From NCBI GenBank assembly GCA_947488625.1, contig CANKZR010000001.1:868001-932000 (forward strand): a DNA stretch of 64,000 nt, in the 5' to 3' direction. This stretch comes from an uncultured Sphingomonadaceae bacterium (lineage in GTDB: Bacteria > Pseudomonadota > Alphaproteobacteria > Sphingomonadales > Sphingomonadaceae). This document shows, piece by piece, positions 1 to 7,671 of this stretch (the first letter of the stretch is position 1; each line of letters opens with the position of its first letter). The notes beneath the pieces were generated by a model. It saw nothing but the letters and a program-made list of their open reading frames with translations, was not told where the DNA came from and ran no database searches. Made by a program: the position numbers and the translations under genes.

Positions 1-1
1 C

Positions 2-256
2 GCGCAGGGCGGTAATGTTGAAGGCTCTGTCCCCGATCAGGTCGTGCAGAAGCACGGTGTTTCGATCATGGGATTCTCCAACCCGCCCGCGCACTTACCT
101 GCTGATGCCAGCGCGCTGTTCAGCCGCAACCTGTTCAACTTCCTCAATGCTTTCTGGGATGCCGAAGCAGGCAGACCCGTGCTGGACGAGGAGATCGGCG
201 ATGCTATCCGGCTGACGAAGGATGGTGCAGTGGTCAATGCGAGGCTGACGTCATGA
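2..256 (+). CDS. pntAA: NAD(P) transhydrogenase alpha subunit part 1 (3' end only)
   Basis: The reading frame is open from the window edge and ends TGA at 254-256, so only the C-terminal 84 residues are present. They match the end of the soluble NAD(H)-binding subunit (domain I) of the split proton-translocating transhydrogenase. The visible part includes GFSNPPAHLPADAS and a region with NLFNFLNAFWD, typical of the end of this subunit. The assignment rests on these residues plus the downstream order pntAB-pntB. The stop overlaps the next start (ATGA), which indicates translational coupling. In this family hydride passes between NADH and NADP+ across domains I and III while the membrane part moves protons. 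Confidence 0.88.
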   Translation, partial: AQGGNVEGSVPDQVVQKHGVSIMGFSNPPAHLPADASALFSRNLFNFLNAFWDAEAGRPVLDEEIGDAIRLTKDGAVVNARLTS

Positions 257-384
257 GTTGGTTCAACAGCCTCGCGACGTCGAAACAGATCATCGTCGGA
301 CTTGCGGTATTGGTCGTGCTGGTGCCCGTAATCTACAATCTTGGCTACTATGCTGGCCAATATCTCGCGCGAACGGGGGGTTAG
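253..384 (+). CDS. Small single-span membrane peptide inside the pnt operon
   Basis: A 43-residue frame starts with ATG overlapping the pntAA stop and ends TAG three bases before the pntAB start codon. It has a short polar N-terminus (MSWFNSLATSKQ), one hydrophobic span of about 20 residues (roughly 13-35), then YYAGQYLARTGG. The tight fit between two subunits of one complex (4-base overlap upstream, 3-base gap downstream) argues that it is translated. The function is unknown. It could be an accessory or assembly peptide of the transhydrogenase, but that is inference from position alone. I do not recognise the family. Confidence 0.7.
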   Translation: MSWFNSLATSKQIIVGLAVLVVLVPVIYNLGYYAGQYLARTGG

Positions 385-387
385 GCC

Positions 388-669
388 GTGGACTTCATAT
401 CAATCCTCTCGATCTTCGTATTGGCGTGCTTTGTCGGCTATTACGTCGTGTGGTCGGTTACGCCCGCGCTGCACACGCCGCTGATGGCTGTCACCAACGC
501 CATCAGCTCGGTAATCATCGTGGGTGGCCTGATCGCCGCTGCTGAAGCGGGCAGTGACATTGCCAAGTGGCTCGGGTTGGCAGCCGTTGTTCTCGCAAGC
601 GTGAATATCTTCGGTGGCTTCGCCGTGACGGAGCGGATGCTGGCCATGTACAAGAAGAAGGATAAGTGA
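388..669 (+). CDS. pntAB: NAD(P) transhydrogenase alpha subunit part 2
   Basis: This 93-residue protein supplies the short membrane piece (4TM_PNTB-type domain) of the split transhydrogenase. Hydrophobic spans are near residues 3-20, 30-50 and 58-80, and the tail is short and Lys-rich (MYKKKDK). Its length matches free-standing PntAB proteins. The start is GTG at 388; there is no better ATG at the N-terminus. The stop TGA at 667-669 overlaps the GTG start of pntB. Together with PntAA and PntB it would build the inner-membrane proton channel that couples proton entry to NADPH formation. Confidence 0.93.
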   Translation: MDFISILSIFVLACFVGYYVVWSVTPALHTPLMAVTNAISSVIIVGGLIAAAEAGSDIAKWLGLAAVVLASVNIFGGFAVTERMLAMYKKKDK

Positions 670-2129
670 GCATGCTGTCCTTCCTCGCTCCCGTTGCCGA
701 TCTTGCTGCGCATGGTGGTGAAACGCCTGCATGGGCAATGCTTGCCTATCTCGTTGCCGGTATCTTCTTCATCCTTGCGCTGCGCGGACTTTCCAGCCCG
801 GCCACCAGCCGAACGGGCAATCGCAATAGCATGATCGGTATGGCCATCGCCGTGATCACTACGCTGGTGACGCACGACATCGCCAATATCCTGGAGATCG
901 GCGTTGCCATCCTGCTGGGCGGCATCATCGGTGTAACCATCGCGCGCAAAATCGCCATGACGGCGATGCCCGAACTGGTCGCGGGCTTTCACTCGCTGGT
1001 GGGCCTTGCCGCCGTGCTGGTGGGCTGGGCGGCCTATCTCAACCCCGGTGCCTTCGGGTTGCTGGTGGGTGACAGCATCGGCGCGGTCAGCAAGGTCGAG
1101 ATGGGTCTGGGCATCGCTATCGGCGCAATTACCTTCTCCGGCTCCGTGATCGCCTTCCTGAAGCTTTCGGGCAAGATGAGCGGTTCGCCCATCATGCTGC
1201 CTGCGCGCCATGTCATCAATCTGGGCACGCTGGTTGCCATCATCGTGCTGACTGCCATGTTCGCCATCGCCAGCGGGCCTGCCGAAACGATGCCGCTGAT
1301 TGCAGCTGTGACGGTGCTGGCCTTCATCATCGGTTTCCTGCTGATCATCCCCATCGGCGGGGCGGACATGCCGGTGGTGGTGTCCATGCTGAACAGCTAT
1401 TCCGGCTGGGCGGCAGCGGCCATGGGTTTCACCCTTGGCAATACGGCGATGATCATCACCGGCGCGCTGGTCGGCTCCTCCGGCGCGATCCTCAGCTACA
1501 TCATGTGCCGCGCGATGAACCGCAGTTTCATCAGCGTAATCGCAGGCGGATTCGGCGCGGACGACAGCAGCGCCGGCAGTGGCGAGGCGATGGAGCAGCG
1601 CCCCTACAAGCAGGGTAGCGCTGCCGATGCCGCCTTCATGCTGGAACAGGCCGAGAGCGTCATCATTATCCCAGGCTACGGCATGGCAGTGGCGCAGGCG
1701 CAGCACGCTTTGCGTGAAATGGCCGATCTGCTGGAGGAGAAAGGTGTGCAGGTGAAGTACGCCATCCATCCCGTGGCTGGACGCATGCCTGGCCATATGA
1801 ACGTGCTACTGGCCGAAGCCTCGGTCGAATACGACAAGGTGTTCGAACTGGAAGACATCAATTCCGAATTCGCGCAGGCGGATGTCGCCTTCATCATCGG
1901 CGCGAACGACGTGGTGAACCCTGCCGCCAAGACCGACAAGTCCAGCCCGATCTACGGCATGCCCGTGTTCGATGTGGACAAGGCAAAGCAGGTGTTCTTC
2001 ATCAAGCGTTCGATGGGCGGCGTCGGCTATGCGGGCGTCGATAACGACGTGTTCTACATGGACCAGACAATGATGCTGTTATCCGATGCGAAGAAGATGG
2101 TGGAAGAGATCGTGAAGGCACTGGACTAG
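666..2129 (+). CDS. pntB: NAD(P) transhydrogenase beta subunit
   Basis: A 487-residue protein of usual PntB length. The first roughly 290 residues are a string of membrane spans (domain II) and the C-terminal part is the NADP(H)-binding domain III. Domain III shows the GYGMAVAQAQ fingerprint starting at about residue 337, followed by HPVAGRMPGHMNVLLAEA and GANDVVNPAA, all characteristic of this domain. The start is GTG at 666 overlapping the pntAB stop; an in-frame ATG at 672 is an alternative. It is the last gene of the operon. A weak hairpin (GGAAC/GTTCC) follows the stop. Confidence 0.97.
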   Translation: MSMLSFLAPVADLAAHGGETPAWAMLAYLVAGIFFILALRGLSSPATSRTGNRNSMIGMAIAVITTLVTHDIANILEIGVAILLGGIIGVTIARKIAMTAMPELVAGFHSLVGLAAVLVGWAAYLNPGAFGLLVGDSIGAVSKVEMGLGIAIGAITFSGSVIAFLKLSGKMSGSPIMLPARHVINLGTLVAIIVLTAMFAIASGPAETMPLIAAVTVLAFIIGFLLIIPIGGADMPVVVSMLNSYSGWAAAAMGFTLGNTAMIITGALVGSSGAILSYIMCRAMNRSFISVIAGGFGADDSSAGSGEAMEQRPYKQGSAADAAFMLEQAESVIIIPGYGMAVAQAQHALREMADLLEEKGVQVKYAIHPVAGRMPGHMNVLLAEASVEYDKVFELEDINSEFAQADVAFIIGANDVVNPAAKTDKSSPIYGMPVFDVDKAKQVFFIKRSMGGVGYAGVDNDVFYMDQTMMLLSDAKKMVEEIVKALD

Positions 2130-2265
2130 GAACTGGCAATCGGTTCCACCTTTCGCATCACGGGAACGCGAGGTTACCGGACCCCGTTTCGGAATTTCTG
2201 CACAGACCAAGTTGCTCGCGTCGGGCGATTGTTGGAAAAACGGGTTAAGACAAGGGCATTCTATC

Positions 2266-2961
2266 TTGCGAACACTGGGTTTGATTGGCGGCATGAGCTG
2301 GGTTTCGACCCGCACCTATTACGAACGCATCAATCGCTATGTACAGCGGCATATCGGCAGAACATCCTCTGCGCCCATGCTGATCGAAAGCCTTGATTTT
2401 TCGCGTATCTATCGCGCGCAAAGCAACGAGGACTGGCAGCGCGCAACCGACGTGATCGCCGAAAGTGCGCAAAGGCTGGTGACCGCCGGAGCGCAGCAGA
2501 TCGTGATCGGTGCCAATTCCATGCACAAGGTCTATCGCGACGTGGAAGCACGGATCGAGACACCAATCCTTCACATCGGCGAATGCGTTGGTGCACAAAT
2601 GGCCTCCGACGGGATCGAGCGCGCTTCCCTGATCGGCACGCGCAATGTGATGACGGAAAGCTTCTATCGCCGTCGTCTGGTGTCGCACGGCGTCGATCTG
2701 CTGCCGCCGGATATGGACAATGTCGAACAGCTCGACCGAATCATTTACGAGGAACTCATGCTTGGCAAGGCCAGCAAGGACGCCCGCCGTTCGCTGAAAT
2801 CGATGTTCACGAACATGCAGAAAGAAGGCGCCCAAGCGGTTATTCTCGCTTGCACCGAACTGGAACTCGTCGTCGATGTCGATGCCAATATCCTGCCGGT
2901 ATATGACTGCACCGCCATTCATGCCGATGCAGCAGCGCGGTGGATAATAGGCGACGAGTAG
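2266..2961 (+). CDS. Aspartate/glutamate racemase family protein (YgeA-like)
   Basis: With TTG at 2266 as start the protein is 231 residues and opens MRTLGLIGGMSW, the usual N-terminus of this family; an upstream TTG at 2212 would add 18 residues with no family resemblance. It resembles E. coli YgeA in length and in the order of motifs: the N-terminal GLIGGMSW, NSMHKV, LIGTR, IIYEEL and ACTE. The second catalytic cysteine is present (Cys196 in ACTELE). The position of the first catalytic residue (Cys in classical racemases, Thr83 in YgeA) is Ala83 here (GANSMHK). Racemase activity on Asp or Glu is therefore uncertain. Confidence 0.85.
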   Translation: MRTLGLIGGMSWVSTRTYYERINRYVQRHIGRTSSAPMLIESLDFSRIYRAQSNEDWQRATDVIAESAQRLVTAGAQQIVIGANSMHKVYRDVEARIETPILHIGECVGAQMASDGIERASLIGTRNVMTESFYRRRLVSHGVDLLPPDMDNVEQLDRIIYEELMLGKASKDARRSLKSMFTNMQKEGAQAVILACTELELVVDVDANILPVYDCTAIHADAAARWIIGDE

Positions 2962-3029
2962 CCGCTTTTTCGCGGCGTTCACCCGCTGTTCCCGTTGTCA
3001 CCCCACAGACGCTGACCTAGCGGTCAGGC

Positions 3030-4190
3030 ATGTCTCGTGCGCCCTATGCCGCCAATCCTGCCTACACCCGCGGTCGTGAATTCGATCAGCTGGGACATGG
3101 CGTGCGCGGCCCGCGCAGCGCCTTCCAGCGGGATCGTGATCGGATCATCCATTCGATTGCCTTCCGCCGCCTTGCCGGAAAGACCCAGGTTTTTGTCGCG
3201 CCCGATGGCGATCACTACCGCGTTCGGCTGACCCACAGCCTGGAAGTGGCGCAGATCGGACGCGTGATTGCGCGCGAACTTGGCCTTGATGAAGACCTGA
3301 CAGAGGCCCTGTGCCTGGCGCATGATCTTGGTCATCCCCCGTTCGGCCATCCGGGAGAGGATGCGCTTAATGCCTCGCTTTCCAGTCGCGGGGGCTTCGA
3401 TCACAACGAACATGCCCTGCGCACCGTCATGCGTTTCGATTCTCCATATTGCGATTGCCCCGGTCTCAACTTGACGTGGGAGACGCTGGAAGGGCTTGCC
3501 AAGCACAATGGCCCGGTCGATAAACCGGGTTGGGCCTTGGCGGAACTCGATGCTGCCTTTCCGCTGGAACTTCGGCACTGGCCCTCTCTGGAAGCGCAGG
3601 TCGCCGCGCTGGCGGATGATATCGCCTACGACAATCACGACATCGACGATGGCCTGCGTGCCGGCTTTCTGGATCAGGAGCAGTTGCTGGAACTGGATTT
3701 CATCGCCGAACTCTGGCGCGAGATCGAAAAGCGCTATCCCACCGCCAACCGGGAAAGGCAACTGCGTGAACTGGTGCGTACGCAGATCGGCGTCATGGTG
3801 AATGACTTGCTGGAAACGACGCGCGCGAACCTGAAGGGAATAGGGAACGCGGACGAAGTACGCGGGGCCGGGTGCGCGATAGCCGCCTTTTCACCGCAAA
3901 TGGCACAGCGTGAGCGGGCGTTGAAGGCATTCATGTATGCCAATCTCTATCACCACGATGCCCAGCTGCGCGCGGCGCAGACTGCGCGTGAAGTTATTGC
4001 CAAGCTCTATGCAGCTTACGACCAGGACGCATCGCTGATGAATTCAGGTTGGGCGGGATCCTTGCCGTCCACCCAGCCGGAACGTGCACGACACATTGCC
4101 GATTTCATTGCCGGTATGACCGATCATTATGCGATAAACCAGTATTCGCGTATCTATGGAGGAAAGCCCGAAGGATTGTCCAATGTCTGA
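3030..4190 (+). CDS. dgt: Deoxyguanosinetriphosphate triphosphohydrolase-like protein
   Basis: A 386-residue HD-domain protein of the dGTPase family, which removes triphosphate from dNTPs. Visible signatures are FQRDRDRIIHSIAFRRL near the N-terminus, LTHSLEVAQIGR (first metal His), AHDLGHPPFGH with the HD pair at residues 98-99, FDHNEHALRT and DDIAYDNHDIDDGLRAG. These make up the metal site and conserved core. It is in the shorter alphaproteobacterial class often annotated as dGTPase-like, whose nucleotide preference varies. The 3' end overlaps the next gene by 8 bases, suggesting co-transcription. Confidence 0.95.
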   Translation: MSRAPYAANPAYTRGREFDQLGHGVRGPRSAFQRDRDRIIHSIAFRRLAGKTQVFVAPDGDHYRVRLTHSLEVAQIGRVIARELGLDEDLTEALCLAHDLGHPPFGHPGEDALNASLSSRGGFDHNEHALRTVMRFDSPYCDCPGLNLTWETLEGLAKHNGPVDKPGWALAELDAAFPLELRHWPSLEAQVAALADDIAYDNHDIDDGLRAGFLDQEQLLELDFIAELWREIEKRYPTANRERQLRELVRTQIGVMVNDLLETTRANLKGIGNADEVRGAGCAIAAFSPQMAQRERALKAFMYANLYHHDAQLRAAQTAREVIAKLYAAYDQDASLMNSGWAGSLPSTQPERARHIADFIAGMTDHYAINQYSRIYGGKPEGLSNV

Positions 4191-4896
4191 AAGTCGGCGC
4201 ATACTCCTGGTTGGAGCAACAGGGCTTGTCGGCCGCACCATTATCGAGCGGTCACCCGAACTCGACGATGTCATGTTGCAAGGCGTCGCGCGTAGGGAAA
4301 TCGCCTTTCCCGAAGGGGTCCGCATGGAACTGGTGCTGGCGGAAAGTGACGCTTGGCCGGGAATCATAGCGCAGCTTTGCCCCGATGCCGTGATCAGCGC
4401 GCTGGGCACGACTCACAAGAAGGCCGGAAGCCAGGAAGGCTTCCGAGAGATCGATCACGATCTGGTGCTGGAAGTGGGCCGCGCGGCGAAAGACGCGGGC
4501 GTCAAGAATTTCGTGCAGATATCGTCCGTGGGGGCGGATGCGTTCTCTCGCAACTCCTACCTGCGCGTAAAGGGTGAAACGGAACGGGATCTGAAATCCC
4601 TGAAACTGCGTCGTCTCGATATTCTGCGCCCCGGCCTGCTGCGCGGCAAAAGGGAAAACGACCTGCGACCTCTGGAGCAACTCGGCCAGTTTGCCGCTCC
4701 GGTGGGCGACCTGTTCCTGCGCGGGGCAAAAACGAAGTACCGCTCCATCAAGGCGATCGACCTGGCCGATGCGGCTCTGGCTTTTGCAACGGCCAAGGCC
4801 GGCGGGCAGTTCATCCACGAGCACGAGGCGATGATGCGCATGACACGCGAATTCCGGCGCGCGCTGGCTGCAAAGACTGAAGCGCAGGATGGCTAG
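4183..4896 (+). CDS. NAD(P)-binding oxidoreductase (atypical SDR, YbjT/HTATIP2-like)
   Basis: A 237-residue Rossmann-fold protein starting at ATG 4183 inside the end of dgt. The nucleotide-binding glycine motif GATGLVGRT lies near the N-terminus. Further on there is VQISSVGAD and YLRVKGETE, where Y and K four residues apart match the SDR active-site pair. It fits the NAD(P)H-binding atypical SDR group that includes HTATIP2 relatives. The substrate is unknown. The overlap with dgt suggests an operon rather than a functional link. An alternative upstream start at 4156 would lengthen the overlap and lacks support. Confidence 0.85.
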   Translation: MSESRRILLVGATGLVGRTIIERSPELDDVMLQGVARREIAFPEGVRMELVLAESDAWPGIIAQLCPDAVISALGTTHKKAGSQEGFREIDHDLVLEVGRAAKDAGVKNFVQISSVGADAFSRNSYLRVKGETERDLKSLKLRRLDILRPGLLRGKRENDLRPLEQLGQFAAPVGDLFLRGAKTKYRSIKAIDLADAALAFATAKAGGQFIHEHEAMMRMTREFRRALAAKTEAQDG

Positions 4897-4941
4897 CGGG
4901 AGTGCGCCCGAGCGCGCGTAATCGATAAGGGAGCGAGCGCC

Positions 4942-5412
4942 ATGTGGGACAGTCTGTTCGGTATCGCCAATATCTGGGCGCTGGTGTGCTGGGCGGCACT
5001 TATCCTCCTGCCGCGCGCGCCATTCGTGCAAAGCGCCATTTTCTACGCCGGTGTCGGTCTGCTAAGCCTTGCCTATTCGGTGCTGCTGGTACTTCTTGTC
5101 ACCGGGACCATTGATGGTGGGGCGATCGAAGGCGCTGGAGAAAGCAACTTCCAGACCATCGAGGGCGTGCGCGGAATCTTCATGTCCGACGGCGGTGTCA
5201 CGGTGGGCTGGATCCATTACCTTGCGCTGGATCTGTTTGCCGGATTGTGGATCGCCAAGGATGCCGATCACAAGGGGTTCTCGCGACTTATCCAGGCTCC
5301 TGTCCTGTTGCTGACTTTCGTTGCTGGTCCTGCCGGGCTGTTGCTGTGGCTGGCCATCCGTGAAGGTCGTGCGCGTAAAGGTGCGCGAAGAACGCGCGGG
5401 CTGGGCAAATGA
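4942..5412 (+). CDS. ABA4-like (DUF4281) membrane protein
   Basis: A 156-residue membrane protein with about four hydrophobic spans (roughly residues 8-25, 32-58, 89-108 and 120-142). The pattern WDSLFGIAN at the N-terminus, HYLALDLFAGLWIA in the third span and VLLLTFVAGPAGLLLWL in the fourth match the ABA4-like/DUF4281 family, named after a plant protein needed for neoxanthin synthesis. Carotenoid-linked roles are known only for plant members; a link here would be inference, though pigmented relatives are common in this bacterial family. The C-terminus is basic and overlaps the next start. Confidence 0.82.
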   Translation: MWDSLFGIANIWALVCWAALILLPRAPFVQSAIFYAGVGLLSLAYSVLLVLLVTGTIDGGAIEGAGESNFQTIEGVRGIFMSDGGVTVGWIHYLALDLFAGLWIAKDADHKGFSRLIQAPVLLLTFVAGPAGLLLWLAIREGRARKGARRTRGLGK

Positions 5413-6005
5413 CGAAGAAATACGCGCCAGCTACGCTGCGCAATCGACAGCCCATTCGCGATGTCCTGCGGGGCGAATTGGCAACAACCGGTCTGCTGCT
5501 GGAAATTGCCGCCGGAACGGGCGAACATGCTGCCTATTTCTCGCACGCGTTCGACAATTGGGACTGGCAACCGACCGATCCCGATCCGGATGCGCTTGCC
5601 TCCATTGCGGCGTGGCGTGAAGAGGACGGTCCAGCAAACCTCCTTCCTCCGCTTCTTCTGGATGCAGCATCGTGTGTATGGCCGATAGACCGGGCAGATG
5701 CGATTTTGTGCGTGAACATGACACACATCAGCCTTCCTGCCGCCACTGAAGGGCTGTTCGCGGGAGCAGGCAGCCTGTTGCAATCGGGCGCGCCGTTGCT
5801 GATCTACGGCCCTTTTATCGAGGCAGAGGTGCAGACCGCTTTTTCCAACCTGCAGTTCGATGCAAGCCTTAAGGCGCGCGATGCATCATGGGGCCTGCGA
5901 AAAGTGGCCTGGCTGGACGAGCTTGCCGAGATGAACGGGCTGGAGCGGACCGCGCGCCACGTTATGCCCGCCAACAACCTTACGCTGGTGTATCGCAAAA
6001 CGTAA
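5409..6005 (+). CDS. DUF938 family SAM-methyltransferase-like protein
   Basis: A 198-residue protein of the DUF938 family, predicted to have a SAM-dependent methyltransferase fold. The motif LLEIAAGTGEHAAYF at about residues 30-44 corresponds to the SAM-binding glycine-rich loop. Other family marks are the early RNRQPI, the WQPTDPDP segment and NMTHIS. The gene starts with ATG overlapping the stop of the ABA4-like gene, so the two are probably co-translated. No substrate is known for the family. A strong hairpin immediately follows the stop. Confidence 0.87.
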   Translation: MTKKYAPATLRNRQPIRDVLRGELATTGLLLEIAAGTGEHAAYFSHAFDNWDWQPTDPDPDALASIAAWREEDGPANLLPPLLLDAASCVWPIDRADAILCVNMTHISLPAATEGLFAGAGSLLQSGAPLLIYGPFIEAEVQTAFSNLQFDASLKARDASWGLRKVAWLDELAEMNGLERTARHVMPANNLTLVYRKT

Positions 6006-6006
6006 A

Positions 6007-6034
6007 ACGCCCGCCGGGATCAACCGGCGGGCGT
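6007..6034. terminator. Bidirectional hairpin between convergent genes
   Basis: An 11-bp perfect GC-rich stem (6007-6017 with 6024-6034) and a 6-base loop directly follow the DUF938 stop. On the minus strand the stem is followed by TTTT, so it would serve best as a rho-independent terminator for the entericidin-like genes. On the plus strand only a short T-poor tail follows. Confidence 0.7.
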
Positions 6035-6064
6035 CTTGCGACCCTGAAAAGGGGTGCCTGTTAA

Positions 6065-6190
6065 TCAGATTTCTTCGTCAATCTCATCGCCGACCGATTC
6101 AATGTCTTCTCCAGCACCGTCGATCGTGTTGCAAGCGGCTGCTGACAAGGCGAAAACGGTAGCGGTTACTGCGGTGAAAAACTTGCGCAT
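6065..6190 (-). CDS. Entericidin A/B family small lipoprotein
   Basis: A 41-residue lipopeptide: a basic start (MRKFFTAV), a hydrophobic signal core, the lipobox AAAC with Cys21, then NTIDGAGEDIESVGDEID. This is the standard layout of entericidin-like proteins, whose mature part is about 20 residues. A good ribosome-binding site (AGGAG) lies about eight bases upstream of the ATG. Entericidins are small outer-membrane lipoproteins; in E. coli the A and B forms were proposed as an antidote/toxin pair linked to stationary phase. A paralogue lies just upstream. Confidence 0.88.
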   Translation of the reverse strand: MRKFFTAVTATVFALSAAACNTIDGAGEDIESVGDEIDEEI

Positions 6191-6232
6191 GGTGGCATCT
6201 CCTGGTTTTGTTCGACGCGGGGCATCACCGGC

Positions 6233-6361
6233 TCAGGTGGCCTCGTCGACATCATCTGCGACCGATTCTAGATCCTGCCCGATTCCGCGAACGGTGTTGC
6301 ACGCGGTGGCGGTCAGGGCCATCACACTGGCAGTGACAACCAGAATGATTTTACGGGTCAT
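6233..6361 (-). CDS. Entericidin A/B family small lipoprotein, second copy
   Basis: A 42-residue paralogue of the downstream gene: MTRKII start, signal core, lipobox ATAC with Cys21, then NTVRGIGQDLESVADDVDE. The two mature peptides share the N-T-x(3)-G-x-[GE]-[DQ] layout and the ESV core. An AGGAA ribosome-binding site precedes the ATG at 6361; an ATG six bases further upstream is possible but sits too close to that site. The two genes are tandem with a 42-base gap. Which, if either, acts as toxin or antidote cannot be told from sequence. Confidence 0.85.
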   Translation of the reverse strand: MTRKIILVVTASVMALTATACNTVRGIGQDLESVADDVDEAT

Positions 6362-6424
6362 TGGCATTTCCTTTTCCGTTCCAGTCTGGACAGGTCACTG
6401 CCCATATCAACCCCCTGCTATCCA

Positions 6425-7363
6425 TCAGGTTCCTGTGGCTTGTCTCTGGTCTACAAAAGCCCGCCTCGCAAGATAATGCTCCCGCCAGCTGATTATCAGG
6501 CCTGCCAGCACAACCAGAGGGGCACCAATCCAGGTGGAAACGGCCGGCAGGGTCGCAAAAAACAGCCAGCCGAACAATGTGGCTCAGATGATGTTGGAAT
6601 AATCCATCACGATCACGCTGGACACGTTGCCGAACCGCAGAGCCATCGTCACCAGCACCTGTCCCCAGGTGCCCGCCAGGCCCATGCCGATCAACAGCCA
6701 CCACTGTGAACTGGTAAGCGGTTCATGCACCCACAGCATGAACGGCAAGGTCACGATCACGCTGCCAACGCTGAACCAGAATACGATAACCAGGGGCTTT
6801 TCGGTACGAGAGAGGTCTCTGATCTGAATGGCGATGAGGGCGATCATGAACGCTCCGCCCAATGCCACCGCAGCGCCGAACAGCGGGATTCCTCCAGTGC
6901 CGGGCTGAGCGATAATCACGATACCGACAAAACCCGCTGCCACAGCCGACCAGCGCCAGATACCGACGCTTTCCTTCAGCAATACGATGGATAGCCCCAC
7001 CGCGAACATGGGCGCAGTGAAGCCTAGGGTTGTTGCCTCGGCGAGGGGCAGCAGGATCACGCCGCCGAAGTTCAGAACCATGCCGGTAACGCCGTAAGCT
7101 GCGCGAACTGCGTGAGCCTTTGGCCTTTTCGTTGCCAATTGCGACAAACCACCGGCCAGCATGGCCCAGGCAATCAGGATCGGAAGCGAAACCAATTGCC
7201 GCCAGAACAGCAATTCGGCGATATGAATACCCGTTTGGGATGCCAGCTTGATGAAGGCAGCCATGAGGCCGAAACCGGCGACCCCGGCCAGCCGCATCAG
7301 CAACGCCAGGAGCGGTCGATCGCTGGAATTGTCGCGGGGGGCGCTGGTCATCCTCATGGCCAT
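6425..7363 (-). pseudogene. EamA/DMT-family transporter interrupted by one in-frame TGA
   Basis: This encodes a ten-span drug/metabolite transporter (two EamA repeats) with one defect. After DYSNII the frame meets TGA at 6584-6586 and then continues without shift for 52 codons (ATLFGWLFF, TWIGAPLVVLAGLIISW) to a natural stop at 6425-6427. Relatives have Trp at this point, so one G-to-A change (TGG to TGA) explains the break. The truncated product would have about 259 residues and lack the last two spans. The start at 7363 (MAMRM) is chosen because the frame open to 7423 overlaps the divergent gene; 7357 is also possible. It may be a real nonsense mutation or a base error. Confidence 0.8.
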
Positions 7364-7428
7364 AGGCCTTCGGCCTTCGCGATCAAGCGTTGTTGGCGCG
7401 ATAGAGATTGCCCATATGGCCACCCGCG

Positions 7429-7662
7429 ATGCACCTGCCCGACTGGATCAGATTCGCCAGCGACGCGACGCTCTACGGCCTGTGGGGAGGGGCCTTGTTG
7501 AGCACGTCCGCCTTCTGCGCCTGGCGCGACCATCGCCGGCGCAAACGCAATGATATCGACGTCGTGGGCATCATGCCATGGCGCGATATTGGCGCGATGA
7601 CAGGTTTTGCAGGCCTCGCCCTGATGAGCTTCGCAGCCGTTGGCTGGTTAGCCGGAGCCTGA
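7429..7662 (+). CDS. Hypothetical two-span membrane protein
   Basis: A 77-residue protein starting MHLPDWIRFASDATLYGLW. Two hydrophobic spans (about residues 13-32 and 54-75) flank a basic loop with CAWRDHRRRKRND. The ATG at 7429 is preferred; an in-frame TTG at 7408 is the alternative and would extend into the 5' part of the divergent transporter. It sits between the broken transporter (divergent) and cpaF (convergent). I do not recognise the family. Confidence 0.6.
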   Translation: MHLPDWIRFASDATLYGLWGGALLSTSAFCAWRDHRRRKRNDIDVVGIMPWRDIGAMTGFAGLALMSFAAVGWLAGA

Positions 7663-7671
7663 AGAACTCGG

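Noticed and set aside
441-1796. Long minus-strand frame of 451 codons opposite pntB
   Set aside because: It is antisense to well-conserved pntAB/pntB, rich in His, Gly and Arg, and has no recognisable domain. It is a shadow of high-GC coding DNA.
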